From: Betaproteobacteria bacterium
Lineage (GTDB): Bacteria; Pseudomonadota; Gammaproteobacteria; Burkholderiales; Burkholderiaceae_C
Length of the DNA: 45,937 nt
Direction: 5' to 3'
Assembly: GCA_025358155.1 (NCBI GenBank)
Contig: JANYKR010000217.1
Location: 1-45,937 of the forward strand
Below the pieces are notes generated by a model, which saw only the letters and a list, made by a program, of their open reading frames with translations, was not told the origin of the DNA and did no database searches. Both the position numbers and the translations under genes were made by a program. Below, piece by piece: positions 16,501 through 26,080 of this stretch (its first letter is position 1; each line of letters starts with the position of its first letter).

Positions 16501-17778
16501 ATGCTGCTCGCGCCCCCACACCCCGCCCATCCCAACCGTCGCGCCTGGCTGCGCAGCGCCGCTGCTGGCGGCATGGCCGCGCTGGCGCCCTGGGCAGGCC
16601 TCAGCCTGGCCGGCACCGCCACGCCGGGCGGCCCGCGCCTGGTGTTGATGATCTTGCGCGGCGGTCTGGACGGGCTGACGGCGGTGCCTGCTGTGGCCGA
16701 CCCGGCATTTGCCGAGGCCCGCGGGGCGCTGGGCCGGTTTGCCAGCCCGGCCTTGCCGCTCGACAACCTCTTTGCGCTGCACCCGGCCTTGCCCGGTCTG
16801 CATGCCCTGTACGGGCAAGGTGAACTGCTGGTGCTGCACGCCACCGGCCTGCCCTACCGCGAACGCTCGCACTTTGATGGGCAGCAGGTGCTGGAGTCGG
16901 GCGGCGAGCGGCCATTTGCGCTCAGCACCGGTTGGCTGGGCCGGGCGCTGGCGGGCAGCGCTCGCAAGGCGATGGCCTTGCAGTCCTCGGTGCCGCTGGT
17001 GCTGCGTGGCCATACCGAGGTTGACACCTGGGCGCCATCAAATCGGCCCGACCCGAGCGCCGACCTGGTGGCCCGGTTGGAGCGGCTCTACCTCGACGAT
17101 GTTCCGCTGGCGGCCGCTCTGGCCCGGGCCCGCGCGCTGCGCGCAGCGTCGGGCGGGGACAACGGCGGGTTGTCGCCGAGCCCGGCCAGTGGTGTGGCAG
17201 CAGGCATGGCACCCGGTATGACACCCGGCACGACGCCAGGCCCGGCCCGCCGGCCTGCGCTGCTGCTGGCCCGGCAGGCCGCCACCTTCCTGGCCCGGCC
17301 CGATGGGCCGCAAGCAGCCGTGCTGGACCTGGGCGGCTGGGACAGCCATGCCAATCAGGTGGCCGACCCCGGGCCCTTGGTCAATAACCTGCGGCTGCTC
17401 GATGCCAGCCTGGACGCCCTGCGCGAAGGCCTCAGCGGCCCGACCGCCGGCGACACCTGGCGCCGCACCGTCGTGCTGGTGGTCACCGAGTTTGGCCGCA
17501 CCGTGGCGATCAACGGCACTCAGGGCACCGACCACGGCAGTGGCGGCGCGGCGCTGGTGCTGGGCGGCGCGGTGCGCGGCGGGCGGGTGATCGCCGACTG
17601 GCCGGGCCTGGCACCGGCGCAGCGCTTCGAGGGCCGCGACTTGCGCATCACCACAGACTTGCGCGCGCTGTTCAAGACCGTGCTGATCGACCACCTGGGG
17701 CTGGACCCAGCGCGGGTCAGCCAGCAGGCCCTGCCCGGCAGCGCTGGCCTGGCCCGGCTGGACCTTCTGCGGACGTGA
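16501..17778 (+). CDS. DUF1501 family protein, Tat-exported
   Basis: This 425-residue protein has an N-terminal twin-arginine signal (NRRAWLRSAAAGGMAALAPW, Arg13-Arg14). Conserved DUF1501 features are 'LVLMILRGGLDGL', 'LHATGLPYRERSHFDGQ', 'LGGWDSHANQ', 'VTEFGRTVAINGTQGTDHGS' and 'LPGSAGLARLDL'. The fold is related to sulfatases/alkaline phosphatases in the DxH-type region (DSH, TDHG), and metal-dependent hydrolysis has been suggested for the family but not shown. It partners the upstream DUF1800 gene. A GM/PGT-rich segment (AAGMAPGMTPGTTPGP, about 235-250) looks like a loop expansion. Confidence 0.88.
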   Translation: MLLAPPHPAHPNRRAWLRSAAAGGMAALAPWAGLSLAGTATPGGPRLVLMILRGGLDGLTAVPAVADPAFAEARGALGRFASPALPLDNLFALHPALPGLHALYGQGELLVLHATGLPYRERSHFDGQQVLESGGERPFALSTGWLGRALAGSARKAMALQSSVPLVLRGHTEVDTWAPSNRPDPSADLVARLERLYLDDVPLAAALARARALRAASGGDNGGLSPSPASGVAAGMAPGMTPGTTPGPARRPALLLARQAATFLARPDGPQAAVLDLGGWDSHANQVADPGPLVNNLRLLDASLDALREGLSGPTAGDTWRRTVVLVVTEFGRTVAINGTQGTDHGSGGAALVLGGAVRGGRVIADWPGLAPAQRFEGRDLRITTDLRALFKTVLIDHLGLDPARVSQQALPGSAGLARLDLLRT

Positions 17779-17795
17779 CGGCGAGCCAGCAGCGG

Positions 17796-17831
17796 GGGCG
17801 GCAGAAATCCTGGCCCGGTTTTCTGCCGCCC
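17796..17831. terminator. Perfect 12-bp hairpin between convergent DUF1501 and waaA
   Basis: GGGCGGCAGAAA pairs with TTTCTGCCGCCC around a 12-base loop. It lies centrally in the 59-base gap between two convergent genes. The A/T end of the stem gives a short T-run in either direction, so it probably works as a bidirectional terminator. Confidence 0.75.
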
Positions 17832-17837
17832 ACGCTG

Positions 17838-19133
17838 CTAATCGCGCCCGCTGGGCCGGCTCAGGTCGAGCACCTTTTGCGCCATGCCCACTGCTGCACC
17901 CCGGTGTGCAATCGCAAATCCCAGGGCGCGCTGCACCCAGGCGTTGCGCTCGGGGTTGCGCGACAGCGCGGCAGCGGCCAACACACCGGCGTTGATGTCA
18001 TCGACCCGGATCGCGGCACGTGCCAGCAAGGCTTGCTTGGACGCCTGCGCAAAATTGAAGGTGTGCGGCCCCATCACCACCGGACAGCCACAGGCCGCCG
18101 CCTCGATCAGGTTCTGGCCGCCCAGCGGCGCAAAACTGCCGCCCAGCAAGGCCACATCCGCGCAACCGTAGTAGACCGGCATCTCCCCCAACGAGTCGCC
18201 GAGCCAGACATCGGCCGCTGCAGCCTCGGCCGGTGGTTGCTCGGCCCAGCTGCTGCGGTGGATCAACGACAAACCCTGCATGCGCACCAGGGCGGCCGCC
18301 TCCTCGAAGCGCTGCGGATGGCGCGGCACCAGCAGCAGCAGCGGGCGCGGCGTCGGCAGCGCCCGCCATGCCGTCAACAGTCCCCCTTCTTCGCCCTCGC
18401 GGGTGCTGGCGGCCAGCACGATCGGGCGCCTCAAGGCCTGGCGCCACTGCAGGCCCAGCGCCGTCATGTGGGGCGGCGGCGTGACATCAAACTTGAGGTT
18501 GCCACTGACCAGCACCTCTGGCGCACCGGCGTCGCGCAGCCGGCTGGCGTCATCGGCAGTCTGGGCCAACACCAGCGCCAGGCGGGCGGCCGCAGGGTGC
18601 ATCAGCAGCGCCAGGCGCTCGCCTCGGGCGGCGCTGCGCTCGCTCAGCCGGGCGTTGGCCATCACCACTGGCACCCCCGCGCGCACCGCCTCGCGCATCA
18701 GGTTGGGCCAGAGTTCGGTCTCCATCAGCACCCCCACACTGGGCTGGAAATGGCGCAAGAATCGCCGCGTTGCGCCCGGCGTGTCGTAGGGAAGCCAGAC
18801 CTGGCCGTCCACCTCTTGCAGCAGCTTGCGCCCGGCCGCGCGCCCGGTGGCCGTGCCGTGCGTGAGCAACAAGCGCAGGTCGGGTCGGCTGGCCCGCAGC
18901 GCGTCGATCAGCGGTATGGCGGCGCGGGTCTCGCCGAGCGACACCGCATGCAGCCACAGCGCACCTGGCATCGGCGGGCGGCCGGGGTAAAAACCCAAGC
19001 GCTCGGCCAGGCGAAAGCGGTATCCGGGCTCGGCAGCGCCGCGCCGCCGCAACCGCAGCAGGTAAAACGGCGTGGCCAGGCGCAGCACCGCGCTGTAAAG
19101 CGCCAATGCCAGCGCCTGTAGCAGGGGTTTCAT
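17838..19133 (-). CDS. waaA: 3-deoxy-D-manno-octulosonic acid (Kdo) transferase
   Basis: This 431-residue GT30 enzyme adds Kdo to lipid A precursor at the inner membrane. It has an N-terminal hydrophobic anchor (LLQALALALYSAVLRLA), the catalytic-base region 'HAVSLGETRAAIPL' with Glu68, 'LLLTHGTATGRAAG', 'METELWPNL', and the C-terminal 'LLGGSFAPLGGQNLIEAAAC...VMGPHTFNF' nucleotide-sugar site. A TTG codon directly precedes the ATG; the ATG is used. It follows the mutase gene by about 60 bases on the same strand, so the two may be cotranscribed. Confidence 0.95.
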   Translation of the reverse strand: MKPLLQALALALYSAVLRLATPFYLLRLRRRGAAEPGYRFRLAERLGFYPGRPPMPGALWLHAVSLGETRAAIPLIDALRASRPDLRLLLTHGTATGRAAGRKLLQEVDGQVWLPYDTPGATRRFLRHFQPSVGVLMETELWPNLMREAVRAGVPVVMANARLSERSAARGERLALLMHPAAARLALVLAQTADDASRLRDAGAPEVLVSGNLKFDVTPPPHMTALGLQWRQALRRPIVLAASTREGEEGGLLTAWRALPTPRPLLLLVPRHPQRFEEAAALVRMQGLSLIHRSSWAEQPPAEAAAADVWLGDSLGEMPVYYGCADVALLGGSFAPLGGQNLIEAAACGCPVVMGPHTFNFAQASKQALLARAAIRVDDINAGVLAAAALSRNPERNAWVQRALGFAIAHRGAAVGMAQKVLDLSRPSGRD

Positions 19134-19192
19134 CAACGCTTCAGGGTCGCCAACGCAGCATTGCGGCTGGGCGCAGCGTCAGAGCCAAGGCC

Positions 19193-20581
19193 TCAGTGGG
19201 CGGCTTGGGCCACCTGGGCATCGGGCTTGACCTCACGCAGTGCGGCCATGAAGTCGTGTTCGATTCGGGCCAGTGCCTCAGGCGTGTGGCCTTCAAAACG
19301 CAGCACCAGCACCGGCGTGGTGTTGGACGCCCGAACCAGGCCAAAACCGTCCGGGTAGTCGGCCCGCAAGCCGTCGATCGTGCTGATCACGGCACCCGGG
19401 AACTTGGCGCCGGCCTGGAGCGCTGCGACCACCTGCGGTGGCTCACCCTCGATGCAGGCGACGTTGAGCTCGGGTGTGGAGAACGAGGTCGGCAAGGCGT
19501 CGAGCACCGCGCTCGGGTTTTTGCTGCGCGAGAGAATCTCCAGCATTCTGGCGGCGGTGTAGGTGGCGTCATCAAAACCGTACCAGCGCTCGCCAAAAAA
19601 GATGTGGCCGCTCATCTCGCCTGACAGCGGCGACCCCAGCTCCTTCATCTTGGCCTTGATCAGCGAATGGCCGGTCTTGTACATCATCGGTTTGCCGCCA
19701 GCCTTCTTGATCACCGGTGCCAACTGCTGCGAGCACTTGACGTCGAACAAGACGGTCGCGCCCTTGTTGCGCGAGAGCACATCGCGCGCCAGCAGCATCA
19801 GCTGGCGGTCAGGGTAGATGACATGGCCGTCTTTGGTGACCACGCCCAGGCGGTCGCCGTCACCGTCAAACGCCAGGCCCAGCTCGGCGCCGGTGGCATG
19901 CACCACCTTGATCAGGTCGGCCAGGTTCTCGGGCTTGCTCGGGTCAGGGTGGTGGTTGGGGAAGTCACCGTCCACGGTGCTGTAGAGGTCGATCACGTCG
20001 CAACCCAGCGCACGCAGGATGCCGGGCGCGCTGGCGCCGGGGATGCCGTTGCCGCAGTCGACGACGATCTTCATCGGCCGGGACAGCCTGGCGTCGCCGA
20101 CGATGCGGGCGCAGTACTCGGCGCTGATGTCGAGCTTGGCCTTGCGGCCGCGCTTGGCGGTGTAGGTCTCGGCCTCCATGCGCTGGCGCAGCTTCTGGAT
20201 GTCATCGCCGTAGATCGCGCGGCCGGCCAGCACCATCTTGAAGCCGTTGTAGTCCTTGGGGTTGTGGCTGCCGGTGACCTGGATGCCCGAGCTGCAACCG
20301 TACTTGCTGCGGGTGGCCGCCACGTAGTACAGCATCGGTGTGGTCACCGCGCCGATGTCGACCACGTCCAGGCCGGTCGAGGCGAGACCGCGGATCAGGG
20401 CTGCCACCAGCTTGGGGCCCGACAGCCGGCCATCCCGGCCGACCACCACCGCCCGTTCGCCAGCGGCAACCGCCTCGCTGCCGAAAGCGCGTCCCAGATG
20501 CTCGGCAAAGGTTTCGTCAAAGCCGACGCCGACGACGCCGCGGATGTCGTAGGCCTTGAAGGCCGAGGCTTGCACTTGCAT
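19193..20581 (-). CDS. Phosphomannomutase/phosphoglucomutase (AlgC/CpsG type)
   Basis: This 462-residue enzyme interconverts hexose 6- and 1-phosphates, supplying GDP-mannose or UDP-glucose precursors for LPS and exopolysaccharide. It has the active-site phosphoserine loop TGSHNPKDYNGFK (Ser105), the Mg-binding loop DGDGDRLG (Asp239/241/243), the sugar-specificity loop GEMSGHIFF (about 321-329) and a C-terminal phosphate-binding segment (RASNTTPVLVLRFEGH). All four domains appear complete. It lies upstream of waaA on the same strand. Whether mannose or glucose is preferred cannot be read from sequence. Confidence 0.93.
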   Translation of the reverse strand: MQVQASAFKAYDIRGVVGVGFDETFAEHLGRAFGSEAVAAGERAVVVGRDGRLSGPKLVAALIRGLASTGLDVVDIGAVTTPMLYYVAATRSKYGCSSGIQVTGSHNPKDYNGFKMVLAGRAIYGDDIQKLRQRMEAETYTAKRGRKAKLDISAEYCARIVGDARLSRPMKIVVDCGNGIPGASAPGILRALGCDVIDLYSTVDGDFPNHHPDPSKPENLADLIKVVHATGAELGLAFDGDGDRLGVVTKDGHVIYPDRQLMLLARDVLSRNKGATVLFDVKCSQQLAPVIKKAGGKPMMYKTGHSLIKAKMKELGSPLSGEMSGHIFFGERWYGFDDATYTAARMLEILSRSKNPSAVLDALPTSFSTPELNVACIEGEPPQVVAALQAGAKFPGAVISTIDGLRADYPDGFGLVRASNTTPVLVLRFEGHTPEALARIEHDFMAALREVKPDAQVAQAAH

Positions 20582-20618
20582 GGGCGGTTGTCCTGGGTGA
20601 AGGTGGAGTTAGCCTCTC

Positions 20619-20624
20619 ATTCTA
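20619..20624 (-). promoter_or_regulatory. -10 box for the mutase-waaA transcript
   Basis: TAGAAT is read on the minus strand, 38 bases before the mutase ATG. It matches the boxes before tRNA-Gly and phaR. The -35 region is GC-rich with no clear match. Confidence 0.4.
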
Positions 20625-20670
20625 CGAAGGCGGGCCTGCGCACCCGCAGGGCGCGCCACGCCGACCGATG

Positions 20671-20687
20671 GCCGGTGGGCCACCGGC
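20671..20687. promoter_or_regulatory. Perfect 17-base palindrome in a divergent promoter region
   Basis: GCCGGTGG-g-CCACCGGC has eight-base arms with a one-base centre. It is 90 bases upstream of the mutase start and 83 bases upstream of the ada-alkA start, with TTGACC directly abutting it on the plus strand. The short centre disfavours an RNA hairpin and favours a protein-binding site. Confidence 0.5.
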
Positions 20688-20769
20688 TTGACCCACCGCC
20701 CGGCAGAGGGCCACGCTTTGGCGCGGTGCACAGGTCCGAATACGGCGAGTACCGCCGCCGCGCCTGCCT

Positions 20770-22320
20770 ATGATGCCGGCCATGGATGCCCGCCTGCCAC
20801 CGCTCGACACCGACGCCGCCTACCGGGTGCTGCAAACCCGGGACGCACGTTTCGACGGCCGATTGTTTGTCGGCGTCACCTCCACCCGCATCTACTGCCG
20901 GCCGGTGTGCCGGGTGCGGTTGCCCAAGCAAGAAAACTGCCGGTTCTTCGGCAACGCCGCCAGCGCCGAGCAACAGGGCTACCGGCCCTGCCTGCGCTGC
21001 CGGCCCGAGCAGGCGCCGGGGCTGTCGCTGATGGATTCGTCCCAGGCGTTGGCCAGCCGCGCCGCGCTGCTGCTGGGCCAGGCTGCGCACGACGGGCTGG
21101 ACCCGACGCTGCCCACCCTGGCGGCCCGGCTCGGTGTGACCGACCGGCACCTGCGGCGCATCTTCAACCAGGTGCACGGCGTGTCGCCGCTGGCCTACCT
21201 CAGCACCCAGCGGTTGCTGCTGGCCAAGCAACTGCTGACCGACACCCGGCTGCCCGTAACCGAGGTGGCGCTGGCCGCCGGCTACGCCAGCCTGCGGCGA
21301 TTCAACGCCGCCTTTGCCGACAACTACCGCATGAGCCCGAGTGCGCTGCGCAAGGGCCAGCCCGACGAAACCGTGCGTGAGCCGGTGCTGCGCCTGGCCT
21401 GGCGCCCGCCCTACGACCTGGACGGCGTGCTGGCCTTTTTTGCCAAACGGGCCGTGCCGGGGGTTGAGGCGGTTGAAGGCCTTACGCTGCGCCGCACCCT
21501 GGCGCTGCGCTGGCGCGGCCAGCCGCTGGCGGGTTGGCTCGGCCTGCGCTTTGTGCCCGAACGCTGCGAGGTGGCGATGACCGTGTCGGCCTCGCTGCTG
21601 CCGGCGCTGGGCGGCCTGCTGGCACGGGTGCGCCAGGCGCTGGACCTGGACGCCGACCCAGCGCAGATCGAACCGGTGCTGGCCGACATCGGAGCCGGCC
21701 GTTGCGCGCCCGGCGTGCGCCTGCTGGGTGGGCTGGACGGCTTCGAGATCGCGACCCGGGTGATCCTGGGCCAGCAGGTCACGGTGGCCGCGGCCCGCAC
21801 GCTCACGCTGCGGCTGGTGCAGCGCTTTGGCGAGCCGGTGGCCACGCCCTGGGCCGGCCTGGACCGCTTGTTCCCATCGGCCGAGGCGATCGCGGCGGCC
21901 ACGCCCGAGGCCATCGGCACGCTGGGTATCGTGCGCCAGCGGGTGGGCGCGCTGCGTGCCCTGGCGGCCGAGGTGGCCGCAGGCCGCATCGCGCTGCACC
22001 GCGCAGCGCCGCTGCAGGCCACGCTGGACGCGCTGCGTGCGCTGCCCGGCATCGGCGACTGGAGCGCCCAGTTGATCGCGATGCGCGCGCTGGCCTGGCC
22101 TGATGCCTGGCCTGCCACCGACATCGCCGTGCTCAACGCGCTGCGCGAGCACACCGGCGGCCAGCGTGACGCCGCGCTGGCCGCAGCCCATGCCGAGCGC
22201 TGGCGGCCCTGGCGGGCCTACGCGGTGATGAAGCTGTGGCAGACCCAGGAAGAAATGCCCACGCTGCTCACGCCGCTTCCCCTTCGCCTCACCTCCTCAC
22301 CTCCTCACCTGAACCCCTGA
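20770..22320 (+). CDS. Ada-AlkA fusion: methyl-phosphotriester sensor, AraC HTH and 3-methyladenine DNA glycosylase
   Basis: This 516-residue protein has three parts. Residues about 10-85 are the Ada zinc domain with four cysteines, Cys43, Cys47, Cys74 and Cys77 (YCRPVC...RPCLRC); in E. coli Ada the first of these accepts methyl from DNA phosphotriesters. Residues about 95-195 hold an AraC-type double HTH ('VTDRHLRRIFNQVHGVSPL', 'VALAAGYASLRRFNAAF'). Residues about 205-500 are AlkA_N plus HhH-GPD with LPGIGDWSAQL and the catalytic Asp in PATDIAV. It probably senses and repairs alkylated DNA and activates its own regulon. The last residues are encoded by an 8-base repeat. An internal ATG four codons in is an alternative start. 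Confidence 0.92.
   Translation: MMPAMDARLPPLDTDAAYRVLQTRDARFDGRLFVGVTSTRIYCRPVCRVRLPKQENCRFFGNAASAEQQGYRPCLRCRPEQAPGLSLMDSSQALASRAALLLGQAAHDGLDPTLPTLAARLGVTDRHLRRIFNQVHGVSPLAYLSTQRLLLAKQLLTDTRLPVTEVALAAGYASLRRFNAAFADNYRMSPSALRKGQPDETVREPVLRLAWRPPYDLDGVLAFFAKRAVPGVEAVEGLTLRRTLALRWRGQPLAGWLGLRFVPERCEVAMTVSASLLPALGGLLARVRQALDLDADPAQIEPVLADIGAGRCAPGVRLLGGLDGFEIATRVILGQQVTVAAARTLTLRLVQRFGEPVATPWAGLDRLFPSAEAIAAATPEAIGTLGIVRQRVGALRALAAEVAAGRIALHRAAPLQATLDALRALPGIGDWSAQLIAMRALAWPDAWPATDIAVLNALREHTGGQRDAALAAAHAERWRPWRAYAVMKLWQTQEEMPTLLTPLPLRLTSSPPHLNP
22287..22310 (+). repeat. 8-base simple repeat (x3) at the 3' end of ada-alkA
   Basis: cctcacct occurs three times without interruption at 22287, 22295 and 22303, ending ten bases before the stop codon. 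Eight is not a multiple of three, so a gain or loss of one unit would change the C-terminal tail and the stop position just before ogt. Confidence 0.9.
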
Positions 22321-22330
22321 AGCCAACGCC

Positions 22331-22837
22331 ATGACCCAAGCCCATCCACAGCTGGTTGCCCAGTCCCGCATCAACACCCCGCTGGGTCCGCTCACCGCTG
22401 CCGCCACCGACCTGGGTCTGGCCGGTCTGTGGTTCGACGACCAGGCCCACCACCCTGGCCCGCTGGCCGTGCCTGCCGACGCCCGCCACCCGGTGCTGGC
22501 GGCGGCCGCCGGTGCGGTGGCTGCCTATTTCGACGGCGATTCAGAGCCGCTGCGCCGGGTGGCGCTGGACCTGCACGGCACGCCTTTCCAGCTGGCGGTG
22601 TGGCGCGCGCTGCAGGCCTTGCCGCGCGGCGCCACCGCCACCTACGGCCAGATCGCGGCCGGTGTGGGCTCACCAGCCGCGGTGCGGGCGGCGGGTGCCG
22701 CCATCGGCCGCAACCCGGTCTCGATCCTGGTGCCCTGCCACCGGGTGTTGGGCAAAGGCGGCGCGCTGACCGGCTATGCCGGCGGCTTGCACCGCAAACA
22801 AGCGCTGCTGCAGGCCGAAGGCATCCTCCCGGGATGA
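22331..22837 (+). CDS. ogt: Methylated-DNA--[protein]-cysteine S-methyltransferase
   Basis: This 168-residue suicide enzyme takes O6-methyl from guanine onto Cys136 in the motif VPCHRVLG. The HTH recognition segment 'PRGATATYGQIAAGVGSPAAVRAAG' is represented here by its core TYGQIA and by AVRAAGAAIGRNP. It starts ten bases after the Ada-AlkA gene and ends overlapping the next start (GGATGA), so the pair is an operon. Together the two genes cover the activities of E. coli Ada plus AlkA, divided differently: the O6-guanine domain is on its own. Confidence 0.95.
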   Translation: MTQAHPQLVAQSRINTPLGPLTAAATDLGLAGLWFDDQAHHPGPLAVPADARHPVLAAAAGAVAAYFDGDSEPLRRVALDLHGTPFQLAVWRALQALPRGATATYGQIAAGVGSPAAVRAAGAAIGRNPVSILVPCHRVLGKGGALTGYAGGLHRKQALLQAEGILPG

Positions 22838-23495
22838 AACCCCGGGACCTGTCGGACCTGGTGCTGCTGGCGGCCATCTGGGGCAGTTCGTTCCTGTTCA
22901 TGCGCCTGCTGGTGCCCAGCTTCGGCCCAGTGGCGCTGGCCTTTGTGCGGGTGGCGGGTGCCTCGCTGTTCTTGCTGCCAATCCTGCTGCTGCGCGGTGA
23001 ATGGCCGGTGCTGCGCCGCCACTGGCGCGCCATGATCATCCTGGGCCTGACCAATTCGGCGTTGCCGTTTCTGCTGTTCGGCTACGCCGTCACCACGCTG
23101 CCGGCCGGGCTGACGGCGATATTCAATGCCGCCACGCCGCTGTTCGCCGCGCTGATCGCCCGGGCCTGGCTGGGTGAAGCGCTGACCCGCTGGCGCAGCC
23201 TTGAGCTGGCATTGGGATTTGCCGGTGTGGTCGGGCTGGCTGGCTACAAGTCGCTCGCCTCGGGCAATCTGCAAGCCTTGAATCTTGATGTGCAGAACGC
23301 ACTGGCGATCACCGCTTGTCTGGCCGGTACCGTGATGTACGGCCATGCCGCCAGCTACGCCAAGCGCTACCTGCCCGGCCTGCCGGCGATGGTGATGGCC
23401 GCTGCGCTGGCGGTGTGGTGATCCTGGCCGGTACGACGCTGGTGCTGGGGCTGCTGCCACGTCAGCGTGTGATCGCACCCCCTGGGCCCACCTGA
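22834..23495 (+). pseudogene. EamA/DMT-family transporter with internal deletion and frameshift
   Basis: The frame from ATG 22834 gives a good EamA N-terminal half (LVLLAAIWGSSFLFMRLL, 'FGYAVTTLPAGLTAIFNAATPLFAAL', 'HAASYAKRYLPGLPAMVMAA') but stops at 23421 after 195 residues. From about 23409 a different frame reads GGVVILAGTTLVLGLLPRQR and ends at TGA 23493-23495, which is the last helix and tail of the same family. Normal members have about 290-300 residues and ten helices; the two pieces total about 223. So roughly 70-80 codons, covering helices 7-9 and the second signature, are missing at a junction near 23400-23410. The gene is very probably non-functional. Confidence 0.75.
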
Positions 23496-23505
23496 GCCCA
23501 GCACC

Positions 23506-24880
<1,375 letters not shown>

Positions 24881-24882
<2 letters not shown>

Positions 24883-24910
24883 CCGCGAACGACCGAGAAC
24901 GACCGCGAGC
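24881..24910 (+). repeat. 10-base tandem repeat (x3) directly after argG
   Basis: gaccgcgaac, gaccgagaac and gaccgcgagc stand in register at 24881, 24891 and 24901, beginning at the argG stop codon, with weaker units to about 24930. It fills the gap between the convergent argG and FHA-GGDEF genes. No hairpin terminator is seen there. Confidence 0.8.
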
Positions 24911-24933
24911 GAACCGATCCGACCCGACCGGGA

Positions 24934-25881
24934 TCAGCCGCTGACGCGGTTGCGGCCCGTCCGTTTGGAGTGGTACAGCCCCCGGTCGGCCTCGGCCATC
25001 AGCTGACTGGCGTCGGTCATGCCGGGGGCCCACGCGGCCACACCCAGCGAGACCGTCTGGCGGTGCGGCACACCGCCACGGCCGGGCTTGCCGGATTCAC
25101 CGGGCGCACCGGGCGCATCACCGGCAGGCAAATCGAAGCTGTGCCCGGCCACGGCCGCACGCAGGCGCTCGGCCAGGTCCCTGGCAGCTTCGAGGCCGGT
25201 GCCGGGCAACAGCACCAGAAACTCCTCGCCCCCGATGCGGCCCAGCACACCGGCCTGGTCCACCACCAGGCTGGCGATGGCGGCGCATTCGCGCAGCACC
25301 AGGTCACCGGCGGCATGGCCGTGGCTGTCGTTGACCTGCTTGAAGCGGTCCAGGTCCAGCATCACCAGGCAGAGCGGGCGGCCGGTCTGGCCGGCAGTGC
25401 GGCATTCGCGCTTGAGCGCGTCCATCAGGTAGCGCCGGTTGAACAGGCCGGTACCGGCGTCCAGCGTGGCCAGCCGCAAGACGCGGTCGTGCAGCGCAGC
25501 GTCCAGGCTCTGGTGGGCGTAAAACTTCAGCGCCACGCTGCCCAGGCGAACCAGGTCACCGTCCTTGAGCACCTGCGGCTGGTCGGTCAGGCGCAGATCG
25601 CCCACAAAGCTGCCGTTGACCGAGCCCAGGTCGCGCAGCGTGGCGGACGAGACCGCGACGCAGATCTCGGCGTGCAAACGGCTGATGCCCGGGCCGCCGA
25701 GCTGCAATTGCGAGTTGGCCGACCGGCCCAGTGTGCAGACACCTTCGTCCAGCAGGATCTGGCGCCCCAGGTCCGGGCCGCTGTAGACCACCAGGCAGCA
25801 ACGCCGGCGCTCCGGCCCGTCCAGGCTCTGGAACAGCGTCAGGTCTTTCGTCTCAAAGGCGATGGTCGAAGGGTCCCACAT
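24934..25881 (-). CDS. FHA-domain diguanylate cyclase
   Basis: This 315-residue cytoplasmic protein has an N-terminal FHA domain (about 28-120; LGRSANSQL, ISRLHAEI, GSVNGSFVG), which binds phosphothreonine peptides, then a GGDEF domain (about 135-312; 'LDAGTGLFNRRYL', 'LDRFKQVNDSHGHAAGD', active motif GGEEF at 217-221). It should make c-di-GMP under control of a Ser/Thr kinase signal. The inhibitory site is absent: the four residues five before GGEEF are DQAG, not RxxD. A Gly/Pro-rich insert (PAGDAPGAPGESGKPGRGG) lies in the C-terminal half. Confidence 0.92.
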   Translation of the reverse strand: MWDPSTIAFETKDLTLFQSLDGPERRRCCLVVYSGPDLGRQILLDEGVCTLGRSANSQLQLGGPGISRLHAEICVAVSSATLRDLGSVNGSFVGDLRLTDQPQVLKDGDLVRLGSVALKFYAHQSLDAALHDRVLRLATLDAGTGLFNRRYLMDALKRECRTAGQTGRPLCLVMLDLDRFKQVNDSHGHAAGDLVLRECAAIASLVVDQAGVLGRIGGEEFLVLLPGTGLEAARDLAERLRAAVAGHSFDLPAGDAPGAPGESGKPGRGGVPHRQTVSLGVAAWAPGMTDASQLMAEADRGLYHSKRTGRNRVSG

Positions 25882-26080
25882 GGGTGCTGGCAGTCGGTTG
25901 AACCTGTTGCCTGAGGGCGCGCGTCGGGCTGGAGCCAGCGCCGGATCAGGTCATTGTTCTGGAGGTATACCGCAGCGCGGCCAGCATTGCGCGTGGCTGC
26001 AGCAGGTGTTGGCCTGGCCTGCGCAGTTGTACGCAGCTATACCCAACCGTCCTCCGCGTCTGAACCAAGAATCCAGGCGT
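25882..26080. other. Intergenic spacer, 199 bases
   Basis: This is the upstream region of the FHA-GGDEF gene and the downstream region of metC, both minus strand. I see no repeat, hairpin with T-tract or clear promoter in it. Confidence 0.4.
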
